A DNA stretch of 64,000 bases, taken from NCBI GenBank assembly GCA_907164885.2, contig OU015495.1, positions 958,230 through 1,022,229 of the forward strand, written 5' to 3'. Both the position numbers and the translations under genes were made by a program. The notes beneath the pieces are model-generated. The model saw only the letters and a list, made by a program, of their open reading frames with translations, searched no databases and was not told the DNA's origin. This document shows positions 1 through 11,863 of the stretch, one piece after another. The first letter of the stretch is position 1; every line of letters starts with the position of its first letter. The DNA is from Dolomedes plantarius. Lineage: Eukaryota > Arthropoda > Arachnida > Araneae > Dolomedidae.

Positions 1-636
1 TACAATTTGAACTGTAAGGTGCAGGCAACATCTCGACATTATTCTAAAAATATTCAAAATATTTTTCAAAATTAAAATCGTAAATATAACATTTTTACAA
101 AAAGAAAGCATCTACAGTAAACCCTTTTTTTAGCTTCATGAATTGGTTATGTTAACTTTATATACCTATTATTCTCTAGGAAATTTAAACTATCTTAACT
201 TTTATAAATATGGTCATCGTAAAAAAAATAAATATCAGAACTAATATTTCTAAATAAGATATTGCAAGAATTTAAACCTATGAAATGTTTTAAAATCATT
301 CAGTTTAAGCAGAAGTAAATTTTTTTTTACCTAATCACTTGAATATGTTATTTTATAAGAGACATTTAAAATATGTATTAGCTTATTTATGTGTGTTATG
401 TGTTACATGTACATTTTAATTTCTTCTTTCAGTTATTTTCTCCAATTATCATTCGCTTAGTGAAATACTCAAGAGAAATCTCATTTCTGGACTTCTGGCC
501 TTGATTTTCTAACTGATGTCACATTCTACACATAAGGATATCGTGTAGAGGGGGATTAGGGGGAGATGCTGTGATAAACACAATTTTTCTTTGCTGTACA
601 CCATTTGCAGCCCAGCATGGATACTTTCTGACTATG

Positions 637-640
<4 letters not shown>

Positions 641-726
<86 letters not shown>
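641..726. repeat. (TA)n microsatellite
   Basis: About 80 bp of uninterrupted TA dinucleotides left of the last channel exon seen. Apart from this tract and the short repeat at 1261, I see nothing recognisable between 1 and 1678. Confidence 0.97.
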
Positions 727-727
<1 letters not shown>

Positions 728-1260
728 CATTGGAATCTTTTACTCGTGCAGCATACATTTACATGTGTAATATATATGCATCTATGCATGCATACAAATA
801 TACAAATACTAAGACTCTAAAAATGACACATATGTCTGCGAAATACCTGCCAAGAGATTCTGAACTGGGTAGTTAAAAGTGTAAAAATACTCTACACATT
901 TAATCATACATTTCACTGAAAATCTGAGATTATTTCAATGTTCAAAATTTACAGTACTACAGTTACAGTAATATTGTAATTGAAATGAATTAATTTAGCA
1001 TGCATTAATTGATTTCAAATTTAGTAACAAATCATACACGCTGAAATATGTGAAATATAATTTTTATAATACTCTGCCTCCTGATTCTGTGTTTTCTGTG
1101 CTAAGGGTGTACAGTCCAAAATGGGATAAAAGGATTTATCAAGCCAGGCATGTTTGAATAATCAAGGGCTACTGCACGTTACAGAAAGCTAAGTCCAATT
1201 CCACTCCTAAGTGTTTTTATTAATCGGGGAAAATTTAGGATATGTGAAACAAAACACAAA

Positions 1261-1340
1261 CATATTAGTGTTAAAGGGAATATTAGTGTTAAAGGGTACA
1301 AAACATATTAGTGTACACAAACATATTAGTGTTAATGGGT
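1261..1340. repeat. Short tandem repeat, unit about 19-24 bp
   Basis: Four imperfect copies of CATATTAGTGTTAAAGGG-like units with variable spacers, in AT-rich sequence downstream of channel exon 5. Confidence 0.8.
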
Positions 1341-1678
1341 ACAAAAATAAAATTAGAAAAATTTACTTTAAAAAATTAATAATTAAACTTAAAAAACTGG
1401 CTTTACAATAGCCGTTTTTTTTTCAGTATCGTTTTCCTCAAAACGATTTTTTCGTTTTCTCTTTACGTAGAAAACACAGAATTGTTATAAGAAATTGGAA
1501 AGGATTTAATAGTTAACATTTAGAAGACAGATTAAATGCATATCAGAAATTATCGGTAAGAAATAAAAAAAAATAAAGATTTATATTTTTAACTACTAAA
1601 GAGCTGTATCTGTAAATTAGAAACATCAAATAGCCTAATATTTCGTAAATCTTTGCTTTCGTAGCAAATAAGTTTCAC

Positions 1679-1839
1679 CTTTCTGAGTCCAAAGTTATAA
1701 GAATTTCCCGGCTTTACTTCCGTACCATCGGAAAAAGGATCGGGGTATACTTCAGGACTGTGAAAGGTCACGAGGACCGCTGCGTCTCGATCTGGCTCCA
1801 GATATTCGTTGGTTTCCACGTTCACGACCAAAACGAGAT
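1679..1839 (-). CDS. DEG/ENaC channel exon 5 (ectodomain palm region)
   Basis: A 161-bp exon between acceptor ATTTTAAG|A and donor CAGAAAG|GTGAAAC. It reads LVLVVNVETNEYLEPD, then VLVTFHSPEVYPDPFSDGTE and VKPGNSYNFGLRK. This is the family stretch in which a beta strand with N-x-E-x-x-E-Y leads into a His-x-Pro-x-x-x-P turn and a Val-x-Pro-Gly strand. It ends in phase 0. The next exon, with the cysteine-rich region and TM2, must be left of the window; nothing in 1-1678 looks like it. Confidence 0.92.
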
Positions 1840-2110
1840 CTTAAAATAAAATACTTGCGTTAGATACAAAAGCATGAAGGTTGGACATTTGCATTACACA
1901 TTCCTTCCATATATGCATAAGGGCTATATAATATACATATGTCTGAATTTTGAACTTTGCATACGACTTACGTTCACACATTTAGGATTACACCTTACAT
2001 ATTTCCATTAATATTATATTTTATTTAAACTATACATATATATTTACACAAAAGTTATAATTTTACACGTATCCTATGCGCTTTCAAACAGTTACATATT
2101 AGCTGAACTA

Positions 2111-2116
<6 letters not shown>

Positions 2117-2165
<49 letters not shown>
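2117..2165. repeat. (TA)n microsatellite
   Basis: A run of TA dinucleotides in intron 4. From here to 3140 I see no element, except a short GC-richer patch at about 2340-2460 that I cannot assign. Confidence 0.95.
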
Positions 2166-2167
<2 letters not shown>

Positions 2168-3147
2168 AGGATATACTTTATATGTACCTTACATATGCTT
2201 TAAATTTATACATTGCATATACGTTCTACGCGTACATAAATGTTAAATCTTTACTATATCTTACACTCATGCACAGAGGCTTTCCATTACATATTTGATT
2301 AAAGCTATATCTTACTATTAACAGCTGAAGGTAAACAAATGTTACTTTGTTAGTCAGCAGACACGGGGACGGGCTAATCTCGCGAACCGAGCATAGCAGG
2401 ATATCGGGACTGGTACCGATATACGCGGACGGCCGAGACGCATGCACTGGTGCTATCCTCAACTTTCAAAACTTTAAACTTTTTTAATTATTAAATTAAA
2501 ACCGCCGAACTCAAAACAAGCGGACAGCAGAAACAGGTGACATTCCGGGTGGGCCAGCTCCTTTCCGTTTCGCAAATTTCCACTATTTTCATGCATGCAA
2601 AATTAAATTTTTCCGTCCACCAATCGACAAATTTTTTATTTCCACGTATTTTACATCTATTCATCTTTAAGGATATACACATTTTTATAAGGTTAAAATA
2701 GTTTTTTATTGCAAACGAAGCTTTTTCCCCAAAGGAGTTTTCCGAATTTCACGAAATCGACAATTTTCATGGACAAATATTTCGGTTTTCTGCACCTATT
2801 AATGTCAGTTTTACGATTTATCGGCATTTGATAGATGTTCAGCTTCCAAAATATACCAAATACATTTAATAAAAAAAAAATGTTTTCATTCTAAAAAAGC
2901 GTACTTGCAAAACTCACTTCTGAAATTTCCCTTAATGTAACTGAATGCCGAGTTCGTAATTGTTCGACTTGTTATTTTACTCACTAATAATTCGAGCAAG
3001 TTCGTGAAATTTGTTTCTAATTTATGAGCAACCGATGAGGATTCTTCGGCCACCAATTTTGAATTTATCAAAACTCTCTTTCTATTTTTTTAAACACTTC
3101 CCCCCCCCCCATGAGATTTAATATTGCCACATTTCCCTGAAGTAACG

Positions 3148-3450
3148 GTGGCTCAACGGTATCGCTCCCAACGTCTAATACTAAGGTCCCGGGTTCGAAA
3201 CCAGCCGCCGTCGGGTGCAAGAACATCTGTTATTTTAATTTGCTCTGCATGCGAGCTGTATGCAAATTTATCTATTATTTATTTCAGTTCCGTTTCCTAG
3301 GTTTCTGGAATAATCCTCACACTTCCGGTGGGAATGTCGGGAATGTTCCGGAGGTGTATTTTAGGTGATGTTCCCCGCAGTCTGGTCAATAAAATGTGTT
3401 CTGATCAACGCTTCGTGTCATTTCCGTATTCCCCGAAATCATCGTGACAA
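3148..3450 (+). mobile_element. tRNA-derived SINE
   Basis: The head is tRNA-like: an A-box-like GTGGCTCAACGGTATCGC and, about 45 bp on, a B box GGTTCGAAACC at 3192-3202 inside a T-arm-like inverted repeat. About 250 bp of unrelated tail follows, ending near an AATAAAAT-containing segment. No cloverleaf can be completed, so this is a SINE rather than a working tRNA gene. The exact 3' end is uncertain. Confidence 0.65.
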
Positions 3451-4292
3451 TATTTTCATTCGGCCATGTTGCCAAAAGGAAAAATTATTAGTTGAGAACA
3501 AGTCATTTAATAATTGAAATCCAGAAATAAATTTGAAGTACCAGAAATAATTTTAGTTTTAGGAAAGGAGAAGTTAAAGCCTTTAGAATTTTTTTCTAAT
3601 TGAATGAGCTTTTTTGTTTAAAATACAAAATTTGAAAACGGAAATTTTAAATAATTATTATTTTTTTACATCTAATATATTTTCAAAAGTGATTAAACAG
3701 TTTTTAATCTTTAAGATATAAAACCATTTCATTTTAAATCAAAAAAGCAACACATCGGGTTGCCACTCAGCTAGTTTAATATATGACTTGCAGATAATCA
3801 CAAAAGTTTGGCATTTCTCATGATTTTAAGTAAGAAAAAAGGTTAATATCGGAAAACAAACAGCACAGTGTGACAGTTCTAAGGTTCATTAAACAAGACC
3901 ATAACAAGAACTGATGGTATAATTGTGCTGCACATCTGCACAAAAAGCGGGGAGGCTAGAGTTTTATCCTCACACCAACATTTTTCCTTTCATGTGAAAG
4001 AAAAATATCAATGATAAAGTGAAGCAGAGTGTTCTTTATAACATCTTGCAATATACTAAACATAGAGAACCCAGGAAAAAGGTCTATAGCTTATGGGGGT
4101 GGGGGGGGGGAAACTTAGAAGCGGCTGACAACGGATTAACTTCTGAGAAAACAGATTATCAATATTAAAGGGGTAAGAAAAGAAATAAAATTTTTCTTTA
4201 ATGAGAAATGAGAATAGGTCAAGATCATTTTAACAGTTTAGCTAACATTTTTTCATAAAGAGACGTTTCGAAGAGAAATTTGCGGTTATTCG

Positions 4293-4520
4293 TATGTCAC
4301 CTGTGCTATTGGACTTTGATTGTCGACGAGGGATTCTTCGAAAACTCATGTACGCATTACGTTTTGTCAGTTTTATCTCGCGCAATAACATTTTAAATAA
4401 AGTTTTAAAACACCCTATTAGAAACATCACTTATTAATGAGCTTGAGATCACAAAATAAATTTTCATTCTTATTTATTTTCAAGCAATTTCTCTTATGAA
4501 TTGAAATTTGTGTTATTTGA
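4293..4520. repeat. Dispersed repeat copy 1 (unfilled reference copy)
   Basis: This stretch matches the flanks of two insertions further right: ATGTCACCTGTGCTATT, then TTCGAAAACTCA, TTTATCTCGCG, GAAACATCA, TTATTAAT and CATGAATTGAAATTT-like blocks in the same order. The second copy, at 5701-9400, is split by a Harbinger-like element and a Helitron, so this copy supplies the empty site for both. No coding content seen. Confidence 0.75.
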
Positions 4521-4663
4521 TTATAAGTGTGATATACGTGTTTGTGTGTGAAAAGAAAGAAAACAGAGATAAATTTATATGTATGAACGCAAAGAAAAGA
4601 TAGCTCTGAACGAAATTGTCGAAATAACTATAAAGAAAATTTTGGAATAATGTATTGTATATA

Positions 4664-5433
4664 TAAGTTGCTCCCATAAAGTAACCAGAGAATTTTTTAT
4701 AAATAAGAAAAATATTACTCACCTTCAAATAAATTTATCTCCTTCAAAATAATCGCGAAAGGAGTCCATATAATTTTTCCAACGTTTCCTCAAGTCATCG
4801 AAGCACTGTTTATAGGCGTTGGAACTAACCGTTCGCAAAATATGCGTAACATTTGATTTGATATCTGAGACGTTTTCAAATCTCTGTCCTTTCATGGCCA
4901 TCTTAAGCTTCGGAAAAAGAAAAAAATCGCGGGCGATAAGTCGGGAGAATATGGTGGGTGATTTATCACTGTAATTGAATGCTTAGCAAGATATTGTTGT
5001 ACAGAAATTGCTGTATGGGACCTAGCATTATCGTGTAAAATAAACCATTGCCCAGAATCAAACAGTTCCTTCCAAACTCGCCTTATCCTGTTTCTTAATT
5101 GAAAAAGCACCTCCTTGTAAAAATACTGATTAATTGTTTGATTTTCAGAAACAAATTCGTGATGAATAAGTCCTTTGTAATCAAAAAATGCAAAATCCCT
5201 GAAAGAACAGAGATTTGAAAACGTCTCGGATATTAAATAAAATGTTACGCGCATTTAGCGAACGGTTAGTTACAACGCCTATAAACAGTGTTTCGATGAT
5301 TTTAAGAAACGTTGGAAAATTGTATAGACTTCTTTGGCGTTTTTATTGAAGGAGATAAATTTACTTGAAGGTGAGTAATATTTTTCTTATTTAAAAAAAA
5401 ATACTCGTCCAGTTACTTTATGTGCGCACCTTG
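4664..5433 (-). mobile_element. mariner element rearranged into a fold-back
   Basis: The element is flanked by TA (4662-4663 and 5434-5435). Its termini read TAAGTTGCTCCCATAAAGTA on the left and, inverted, CAAGGTGCGCACATAAAGTA on the right. The two ends are inverted copies of one another for about 236 bp (4664-4899 and 5198-5433), far beyond a normal 30-bp mariner terminal repeat. The copied part includes transposase C-terminal codons. The original 5' half, with the DNA-binding domain, is gone. A central 300 bp carries the remaining transposase core. Confidence 0.8.
4725..5254 (-). pseudogene. mariner transposase fragment, frameshifted
   Basis: Recognisable mariner core: FFDYKGLIHHEFV, then the second catalytic motif FILHDNARSH, then HPPYSPDLSP. 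One base is missing just after SPDLSP, so the third catalytic Asp motif (DFFLFPKLK) is found only in the next frame, which then continues to a stop at 4725-4727. The first catalytic Asp region and the helix-turn-helix are absent. The first roughly 18 residues of the open frame come from the inverted end copy, not from mariner N-terminal sequence. Not functional. Confidence 0.85.
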
Positions 5434-6137
5434 TATAAGCAATTTCAAAAAATTTCCTTCCATGTTTTAATATATCATGCCTTGCAGAGCTAAATTTTCT
5501 GAGGCAAAAAAAAATACTGATAACAGTGTACAGCTCAGAGAGAACACTCTTCATGTGAGACCATTCTGAACGAACAATGCATTATTCTCGATGGAGCATG
5601 AGAGCGTAACGAGATAAGACCTTCGAAGAGTCGATGTATTGAAATGAAGTTTGTAATATCTACTTTAAGGATTTAACGGATGTCGATATCTCCAGTTAAT
5701 GATATGTCACCTGTGCTATTTAAGTTAAATTATCGTTGAGGGACTCTTCGAAAACTCACGTACACATTAAAGACTCGGCCACACAGAAAGCGGTCTGTCG
5801 CGGCGGTCTGCGATATGGGGACGTCACATAGGACGCGGTACCTTTGTGTGAGCGGTCCAGTCTGGTCGCTTTCTTCTAGATACTTTTAAGAGCTAATGAA
5901 GCAGATATTGAAAATGCGGATTATATTGTAAAAGTAGCTCCCTGTTTGAGCAATTACGTTAGATCAAATTATAGTAACAGAGAATAGACAGCCGCAGAAA
6001 CTCAAGAAGTGTGCGACCTATGCGCACGTTTATGGAAATTGGATTAACGAATCGAAGGTCAGCCAATGCTGCAATTCATATTCGTGAGCGTTTTGCTGAT
6101 TACTTTCACAGAAGAAACAACGCAACATAAAATTAAA

Positions 6138-6967
6138 CTAGTTGGTACTCGTAAAAACATGAAGGCTGGATAGTGAATAAATGTACTAATACACAAATTA
6201 TACTCAACACATCATTGCCAAAATATTGAAAATCATAATATCAAGAACAGAGAAATACACTTTAAAAAACTTCTAACTAACTAATGGCAGTCCAAATTGC
6301 TTTTCAGCACTGTGGACCAAGGCCTGCGGTGCACATCTCCGCTTTCATGACCGTGGGCTTGGGGTGTCATACAGCATATGTCTCGGTCAGGTGGTCAACG
6401 TGACGCGGGACCCCAGAGTTAGTTCCTAAGCATGCTTGGTCCTCATTCTATCGACCCACTCAAGGTATGAAAGGCATGAGTCGACCTTGCCCAGTCGCAG
6501 GGTCGAACCCTGTAACTGTGGCGCGGCAGCTTAACGCTTTTAACCATTTCGCCACCGTGCGTCTTTTAAAAAATTGCTATTGAACCCAATAAAAAGAAAT
6601 ACGATTACTCAACAGCGCGAAATAAACTATTTCCGCCTGGTTTAATTTGATATCTCACAAATTAAAAATTAAAATAGCAGAGAGAGAGCTAGAGAGATTC
6701 CTCGGAATAAATAAATTAACGTGTTTATGCGACCTCTTGCTTAGTAAGTATCTAAAGCCAGATTTAATCATGTCATTAAACATGCGCAGAAAGCAATTTT
6801 TTAATCGTAAATTGTCGCTAATTAATAGAAATTGCGGTTTCAAATACCAAATTCGATATATCTATAGATTAAAATCTTTCATTTAAGATCAAAATAAAGT
6901 AAATTGATGCAGTAGTTTTCTCCCACAGACTACCCAAAGAATCGACTTATCAACTTAAATGTATAGA
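6138..6967 (-). mobile_element. Helitron-like element, copy 1 (carries a SINE)
   Basis: On the minus strand the element starts A|TCTATACATTTAAG at 6967 and ends with a GTCATG/ACGAG-type hairpin followed by CTAG|T at 6138. It is inserted between A and T, with no target duplication. It shares its whole length, apart from a SINE insertion at about 6280-6562, with the plus-strand copy at 37101-37703. No Rep/helicase is encoded. Confidence 0.68.
6280..6562 (-). mobile_element. tRNA-derived SINE, full copy
   Basis: Minus-strand tRNA-like head: A box GTGGCGAAATGGTTAAAAGC, then B box GGGTTCGACCC (complement near 6500-6510), followed by a body of about 190 bp that is also found, 5'-truncated, at 32638-32805 on the plus strand. 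It sits inside the Helitron copy at 6138-6967. Confidence 0.75.
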
Positions 6968-6991
6968 TGTAATTTAATTTTTTATTAATAA

Positions 6992-7361
6992 CTAGTTGTC
7001 TACCCGGCGTTGCCCGAGTAATTGGGACATCTCGATTTATCTCGGTCATTTAGGACATTTTATTCCCCCCTTCTCCCCCCGATGCTGATAGGGGCTGAAC
7101 TTGGTATCAAATGGCATGGGAAGTGTGGCTATTCATCTCAGAGACTCCGAAAACTATGTATTTGACTCTAATATCAGTTGCTTTTGATTATTTTTACATG
7201 TCATCCCCTTTCTACCCCCACCCCTAGGTTAGAGGTTAAAACATTTTTATAATGTTCGTGTGAACTGTCAAACAAATACTTGTATTTACGGACAGTTTCT
7301 ATTAAAATTTCCGTTTGATTCTCATTTTAACCGAAAGCGGTTAGTGCGGTCGCGCGGCAAA
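6992..7361 (-). mobile_element. Helitron 3' part, minus strand
   Basis: The minus strand ends CGGGCAACGCCGGGTAGACA followed by ACTAG|T at 6992: a GC-rich hairpin about 10 bp before CTAG, as Helitron 3' ends have. The body contains polypyrimidine and CCCC-rich blocks. The 5' end is not identified; 7361 is simply where another element begins. Confidence 0.5.
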
Positions 7362-7450
7362 TCTATATATATAAAACGCGTAGGTATGCGGCACAAAAAT
7401 CGACGATATTTCTACACTCCGAATGGCAACGGCTGCAACTACCAGATGTA
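7362..7450 (+). mobile_element. Helitron 5' end, plus strand (3' end not found)
   Basis: A|TCTATATATATAAAACGCGTAG is a typical arthropod Helitron 5' terminus. No hairpin plus CTAG end in the right orientation occurs before the end of the host Harbinger-like element, so the copy appears truncated. The right limit given is arbitrary. Confidence 0.4.
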
Positions 7451-7837
7451 AACATTAGCGGCCGACCGCGTGTGTGTAGTAGTTCGACGATAGCACGTAA
7501 TTTGGTGCAATTTAATTGCTGTATTTTACACGTGAAGAATTTTAATTTATTCACGAGATAATTTATTCTTTTGTTCCATCGGTTTTTCTAAATGTAAGTA
7601 AGAGGTCAAACTTTTGACAAAATATGTTTAGACCTATCAAATCCAGTGTTTAGTCACGGACAGTTGTGTGTAGGTTTATCTAGAGTCCGTTCTTTTGATT
7701 CTTCACTGTTCATCTCCTATTTCTGAAATACTCAACTGTGTATATCAAGAAGTTTGAGGAATATCATAGTAAAATATTAATAATTGCATTATAATATCTT
7801 AATAGTAAGTAAGAGTTAATTGTCTACACTTTTTTTA

Positions 7838-8095
7838 GTAGTACTTGCTGATTTTTACTCCATTTTGTAAGTGAAGAAATTTTCCCAACAATTTTTTATT
7901 TGGTATGATTAAGTGTAGATATTTGAATTGTGAACAATAGTACATATAGGGAGTGATGTTATACACACTATATTTTAGTATTTGCTGAATTTTTACTCTT
8001 CTTTTGATGAAAAAATTTGTTTCTAACAATTTCTTATTTGATGTAATGATAAAGTGTAGATATCTTAATTTTGAAAAATATTTCATACAGAGATG
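7838..8095. repeat. Diverged tandem duplication, about 136-bp unit
   Basis: Two copies share the order TTTTTAGTA, TGCTGA.TTTTTACTC, AACAATTT.TTATTTG and AAGTGTAGATAT. They lie in the interior of the Harbinger-like element. Confidence 0.6.
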
Positions 8096-8625
8096 AGTGT
8101 AATTTTTAAAATCTTTGTTGTTGAGTTTCTCAGTCTTATCTTTAACTCTGTTCTGAAGTAATGGAAATTCATATTTTTTAAATCGCGATGTTTTACAATC
8201 ATCCTTATAGAGAATTTTGCAATGATTATAAATTTTTTGCCTGAGATCACACTACTACTTAACAACGTATATTTATGATGAGAGGTAATAGTAACATTCC
8301 TTACATAGGTTTCTTTTATTTGAGTTGTTTTGCAAAAGAAAATATAAAACTAAAAGCGACCATGCTGGTCGCGCAGCGGCTAGTCTTTAAAATTGTACAA
8401 CCGGTTCCCTTGTCGTACCGACAGATTCTGGCGGGAGGCGATAGACCGCGTTTTGTCTGACAGAGATGATGCAACATAGCGTAATACAGCTAGGTCGCCG
8501 AGGTAAGAGATCGCATCCCGGCGCGAAAGACCGCTTTTTGTGTGGCAGAGCCTTTAGTGTCGTCAGATTTATCTCGCGTTGTAATAGTTAAAATAAAATT
8601 TTTAAATTCCCTATTGGAAACATCA

Positions 8626-9298
8626 TCTTTATATATAAAACAGTTCCGTAACTGACTCATTCACTGACTGACTGACTGACATACAACGCACAGACCAAAC
8701 CACTGGACTTAAAGGGCTGAAATTTTGCATGCCGATTCTTCTTATAGTGTAGGGGTGCACTAAGAAAGATTTTTCAAAAATTCTTCTTAGATTTTTTAAA
8801 TTAAATTTTTAAGCTGTTTTTGTACTTTTTTTAAGTTTGAATTTAAAATAATAATTTGAGGGTTATAAAATTTATATCACGAGAAAGATCATAAAAATTC
8901 CTTCAAAATGAGATCTTTTTTCGAATCTTTACCTCCCTTTTCTGATTTTTGGGGAATTTTTGAAGATTAATTTTTTAGAATTTAATTTATTAAATGCTGA
9001 TCGCGTGATTTCTTTTTCTGGTACTGTAAATAAATTTATCGTCACGTGCATAAAAACTAAATAGACAAAAAAAATATTTTTTCTTGCTAATGCGTCAGAC
9101 GATTGGACATTATTTTGTCTATAAAAATATCCCTTACGATTTTTTTATAAATATGTTTTTTTTACATCAATTGTATACATTGATCGTCGTATTTATTATA
9201 AATATATATATATTTAAATTTTTTGGCATTAATTGCATACATTGACCGTTGTATTAAATTTGAATGTACTCCGTAGCGAAGTGCGGGTTTCAAGCTAG
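8626..9298 (+). mobile_element. Non-autonomous Helitron with empty site in window
   Basis: Begins A|TCTTTATATATAAAACAG and ends GTAGCGAAGTGCGGGTTTCA followed by AGCTAG|T. The flanks AAACATCA and TTTATTAAT are contiguous (AAACATCACTTATTAAT) in the related copy at about 4427-4443, so insertion between A and T without target duplication is visible directly. It contains a short CTGACTGACTGACTGAC repeat near its 5' end and no coding region. Confidence 0.75.
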
Positions 9299-9399
9299 TT
9301 TATTAATAAGATTGAGATCTCAGGATAAAACTTACATGGTCGCTTGTTTCCTAGCAATCGTTCTCATGAATTGAAATTTATCTTATTGCATTTTTTTTG

Positions 9400-10419
9400 T
9401 CTAATTCGGGAAACTCTTATCCTTCGAATGTTTGTCCATTCATACCACAATATTTTTATTCAACGGATTATAGAAACTTTCAATAGGTGAGGTAGCATTG
9501 CTTAATATGGGAAACAAGAAAGGAAGAACCAAGTCCTCCTCGAAATTCTAAATAGGACCTATGAGGTGGAAGCGTGTGAGGCTAACTGTTAGGAAACATA
9601 AGAGGCTATTGTTTAAGTCAAATTTATTGAAGCACAAGTCTTTACCTGAGCTTGTAGGTACGAGTTCCGCTGTTGTTATGGATGTTTGCAGCCGTTCGAA
9701 ATATGTTTTAAACTGCTTGTCCCGGTCTAATTAGCCCTTGATTAGCGCTCTCCTCCAACCAACAAGTCGCTACAGAAACAGTGGAACGTTTCACTTTGCA
9801 GGACAGCAGTGGGAAAATTGATTCCTATCAGCCGCATTAACTTTACTGAATATTAATGGCTGCATGACAAGAGACATCTCCGAAACGCGTTGTTTACTTT
9901 CGCAGCGAACTGCCTCTTACATACTTAGCAAAAGTTTTTCCCTTGTACGCGTTAGTTGTAAAGTCGTCACATCAGTTGAAGCATGAACAACATTTGCATA
10001 GAAATCAGGCGAGAAAATTTTAAGGAATAACTAAAAATAAAGTGTTTAAGTTGCTTATGACTTTTTCTCTTTCAGAAATACTATCTATACTGATAAGAGA
10101 CACATGCCAAGCCTCCTCTCTTTTCTCCTTATCTTCTGTGGAAAGCTTTTTAACTGTGCTTGAAAAACATATTTGATAGTACAAAACAAAGCAAATAATG
10201 AAACCAATCGACAAATGGAACATGTGAAACAGTTGCAGAGTTCTTATATTCTCTTATGGCATCACATAGTACAAGATAAAATATGCCCTCTTCACGGAAA
10301 ATTTTTTTGCGGAGTACATAAAAAGTAAGACTGCATTGTAACAACTTCTGGCGAGCAACTGAGGCGTTTGGATTGATTTCGTGGCAAATAGTAAGCAATG
10401 TCTGAGTGGTTTCTGATGA
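9400..10419. other. Unassigned intron sequence
   Basis: AT-rich intron 4 sequence with no convincing coding potential, repeat or element end on either strand. Confidence 0.5.
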
Positions 10420-10423
10420 TTAA

Positions 10424-10977
10424 GGCTGCTATGTACTAAGAAATAAAATCGTATCTCCCTTTTCATCTTCTTGCAGACTCTTGTGGTGGGAAGAGTCCAG
10501 TTGACAGTTCGAGAATTCCACCCCCCTTATGATTGACATTTTGAGGGATTGTAATGGCTCTCTCTCTATAGGGGAGTTAAGCGCTGCCCACAAATTTTTT
10601 ATTTAAAATATATTTTTGTTAACTATTTACAGGTACATAAATGCTGATAATCAAATAAAATTGGTATTGTCAAATAGCCTGAAATTTTCTGCAAAGCGCT
10701 ACAGGATTTATTTTATAAATTTCGTCCACCGAAGGAATTTATGAGCGTTTAAAACACACTATACCAGATTTTCTCCCAAATAATGTAAATTTTAAAACAT
10801 TAATTGCATTTTAAAAAAAAAACGAAAAATGTACACAAATGTAAAATTTCTTTCTCTATGACGGAGTACAATTTTGTTTTAAAAATCTTTGAATCCAAGT
10901 CGGCAATCCGTGAAAAAATTTTCTCCATAGGTTAACATTGAGGTGAGCGAATCCAATGGGGTTAGTACATAGCAGCC
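10424..10977. mobile_element. TTAA-flanked MITE, family GGCTGCTATG, copy 1
   Basis: Flanked by TTAA (10420-10423 and 10978-10981). Termini GGCTGCTATGTACTAA and its inverted copy TTAGTACATAGCAGCC. The body matches 39366-39808. TTAA duplications suggest a piggyBac- or Kolobok-type source. No coding region. Confidence 0.75.
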
Positions 10978-10984
10978 TTAAGAA

Positions 10985-11860
10985 AAGAGGCCAGAAATTT
11001 ACAAAAACTTAACAAATTTAATATTGAACTAAACTTAACAAATTGAAAGTTGATTTCAACAAATTTCAGCTGAACGAGACATCTGGTTGCAAAAGATTTT
11101 AACAGCGGCTTTTCCTATCAACTAATCTAGTCTTTCAGGAAGCAAAAGTTCATGCGGCCGCTCCAGTCCCGATCTTAGGGGGACTCTCTCCAAAAGACAA
11201 AGAGTCTGGAATATATATCTTGTTTGAATTCCTTAGCTGCGACGTGAGAGTCTTCTGAGAAAGATGCCTGTTTTTAAGAGCAGAGCGTGGGATTAGCTCC
11301 TGATGACAACCCCCGGTCCGATGGGTCGTTAAGTGAAAACTTATTGCTTCTGTAACGTCAAAATCTTTGAATAACGGTCACCAAGGGATAGGTTTAGGAG
11401 CACACAAGGTGGTCGATGGCATTTAGTACACAGATTTTCCCGAGCTTTTGGGAAAGATGAGATACGTGGGCTTAAGGCCCCCAGACCCAAAGAATTCAAT
11501 GGGGGGAGTGTTAATGATTGCTTCTTCAGCTTTACAGATTTTTTTAAATCTCCTACGGCACGTTATTGCCCCACAAGGTTTTGCGTGCCGTTACATCATC
11601 ATAACTATGAGAGTCATTGGGTTTTAATGCTCTATAAAGCTCTAAATAAAATGTTAAACAAATTTCTTTCCAATAAAATTATCAAAAGACATATCGCATG
11701 TTTTCCCATATCAATAATATATTTCTAATGTGTAAGAATAGATTTTCGAGCCATAGAAAAGCAGTATCAAAATAAATATATTCATAAAAGTAAAGGCATA
11801 AATTCTTCTAGAATCATGAAAAATGTATTGAATGAATATAAAGGAGAAAGTGCTAATTCT
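10985..11860. other. Unassigned intron sequence
   Basis: Includes a slightly GC-richer part near 11100-11600, but I see no splice-bounded exon, element end or RNA gene. Confidence 0.45.
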
Positions 11861-11863
11861 TAC

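Larger units (their letters stand above)
5770..8553. mobile_element. PIF/Harbinger-like non-autonomous element
   Basis: Terminal inverted repeats AAGACTCGGCCACACAGAAA (left) and, inverted, AGGCTCTGCCACACAAAAAG (right), followed on both sides by GCGGTC. The flanks are TTA (5767-5769 and 8554-8556), and the related copy at 4293-4520 has a single TTA at the same place. A 3-bp TWA duplication with GGCTCTGCCACAC-type ends fits PIF/Harbinger. Subterminal sequence is GC-rich. No transposase is visible; the interior is filled with Helitron pieces and a SINE. Confidence 0.72.
5701..9400. repeat. Dispersed repeat copy 2, interrupted by two insertions
   Basis: Same sequence as 4293-4520, present as 5701-5769, 8554-8625 and 9299 to about 9400. 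The first gap is filled by the TTA-flanked element 5770-8553 and the second by the Helitron 8626-9298. Joining the three parts restores the order seen in copy 1. Confidence 0.75.

Noticed and set aside
519..876. Frames of 77-101 codons rich in alternating Ile/Tyr
   Set aside because: They are translations of the (TA)n microsatellite.
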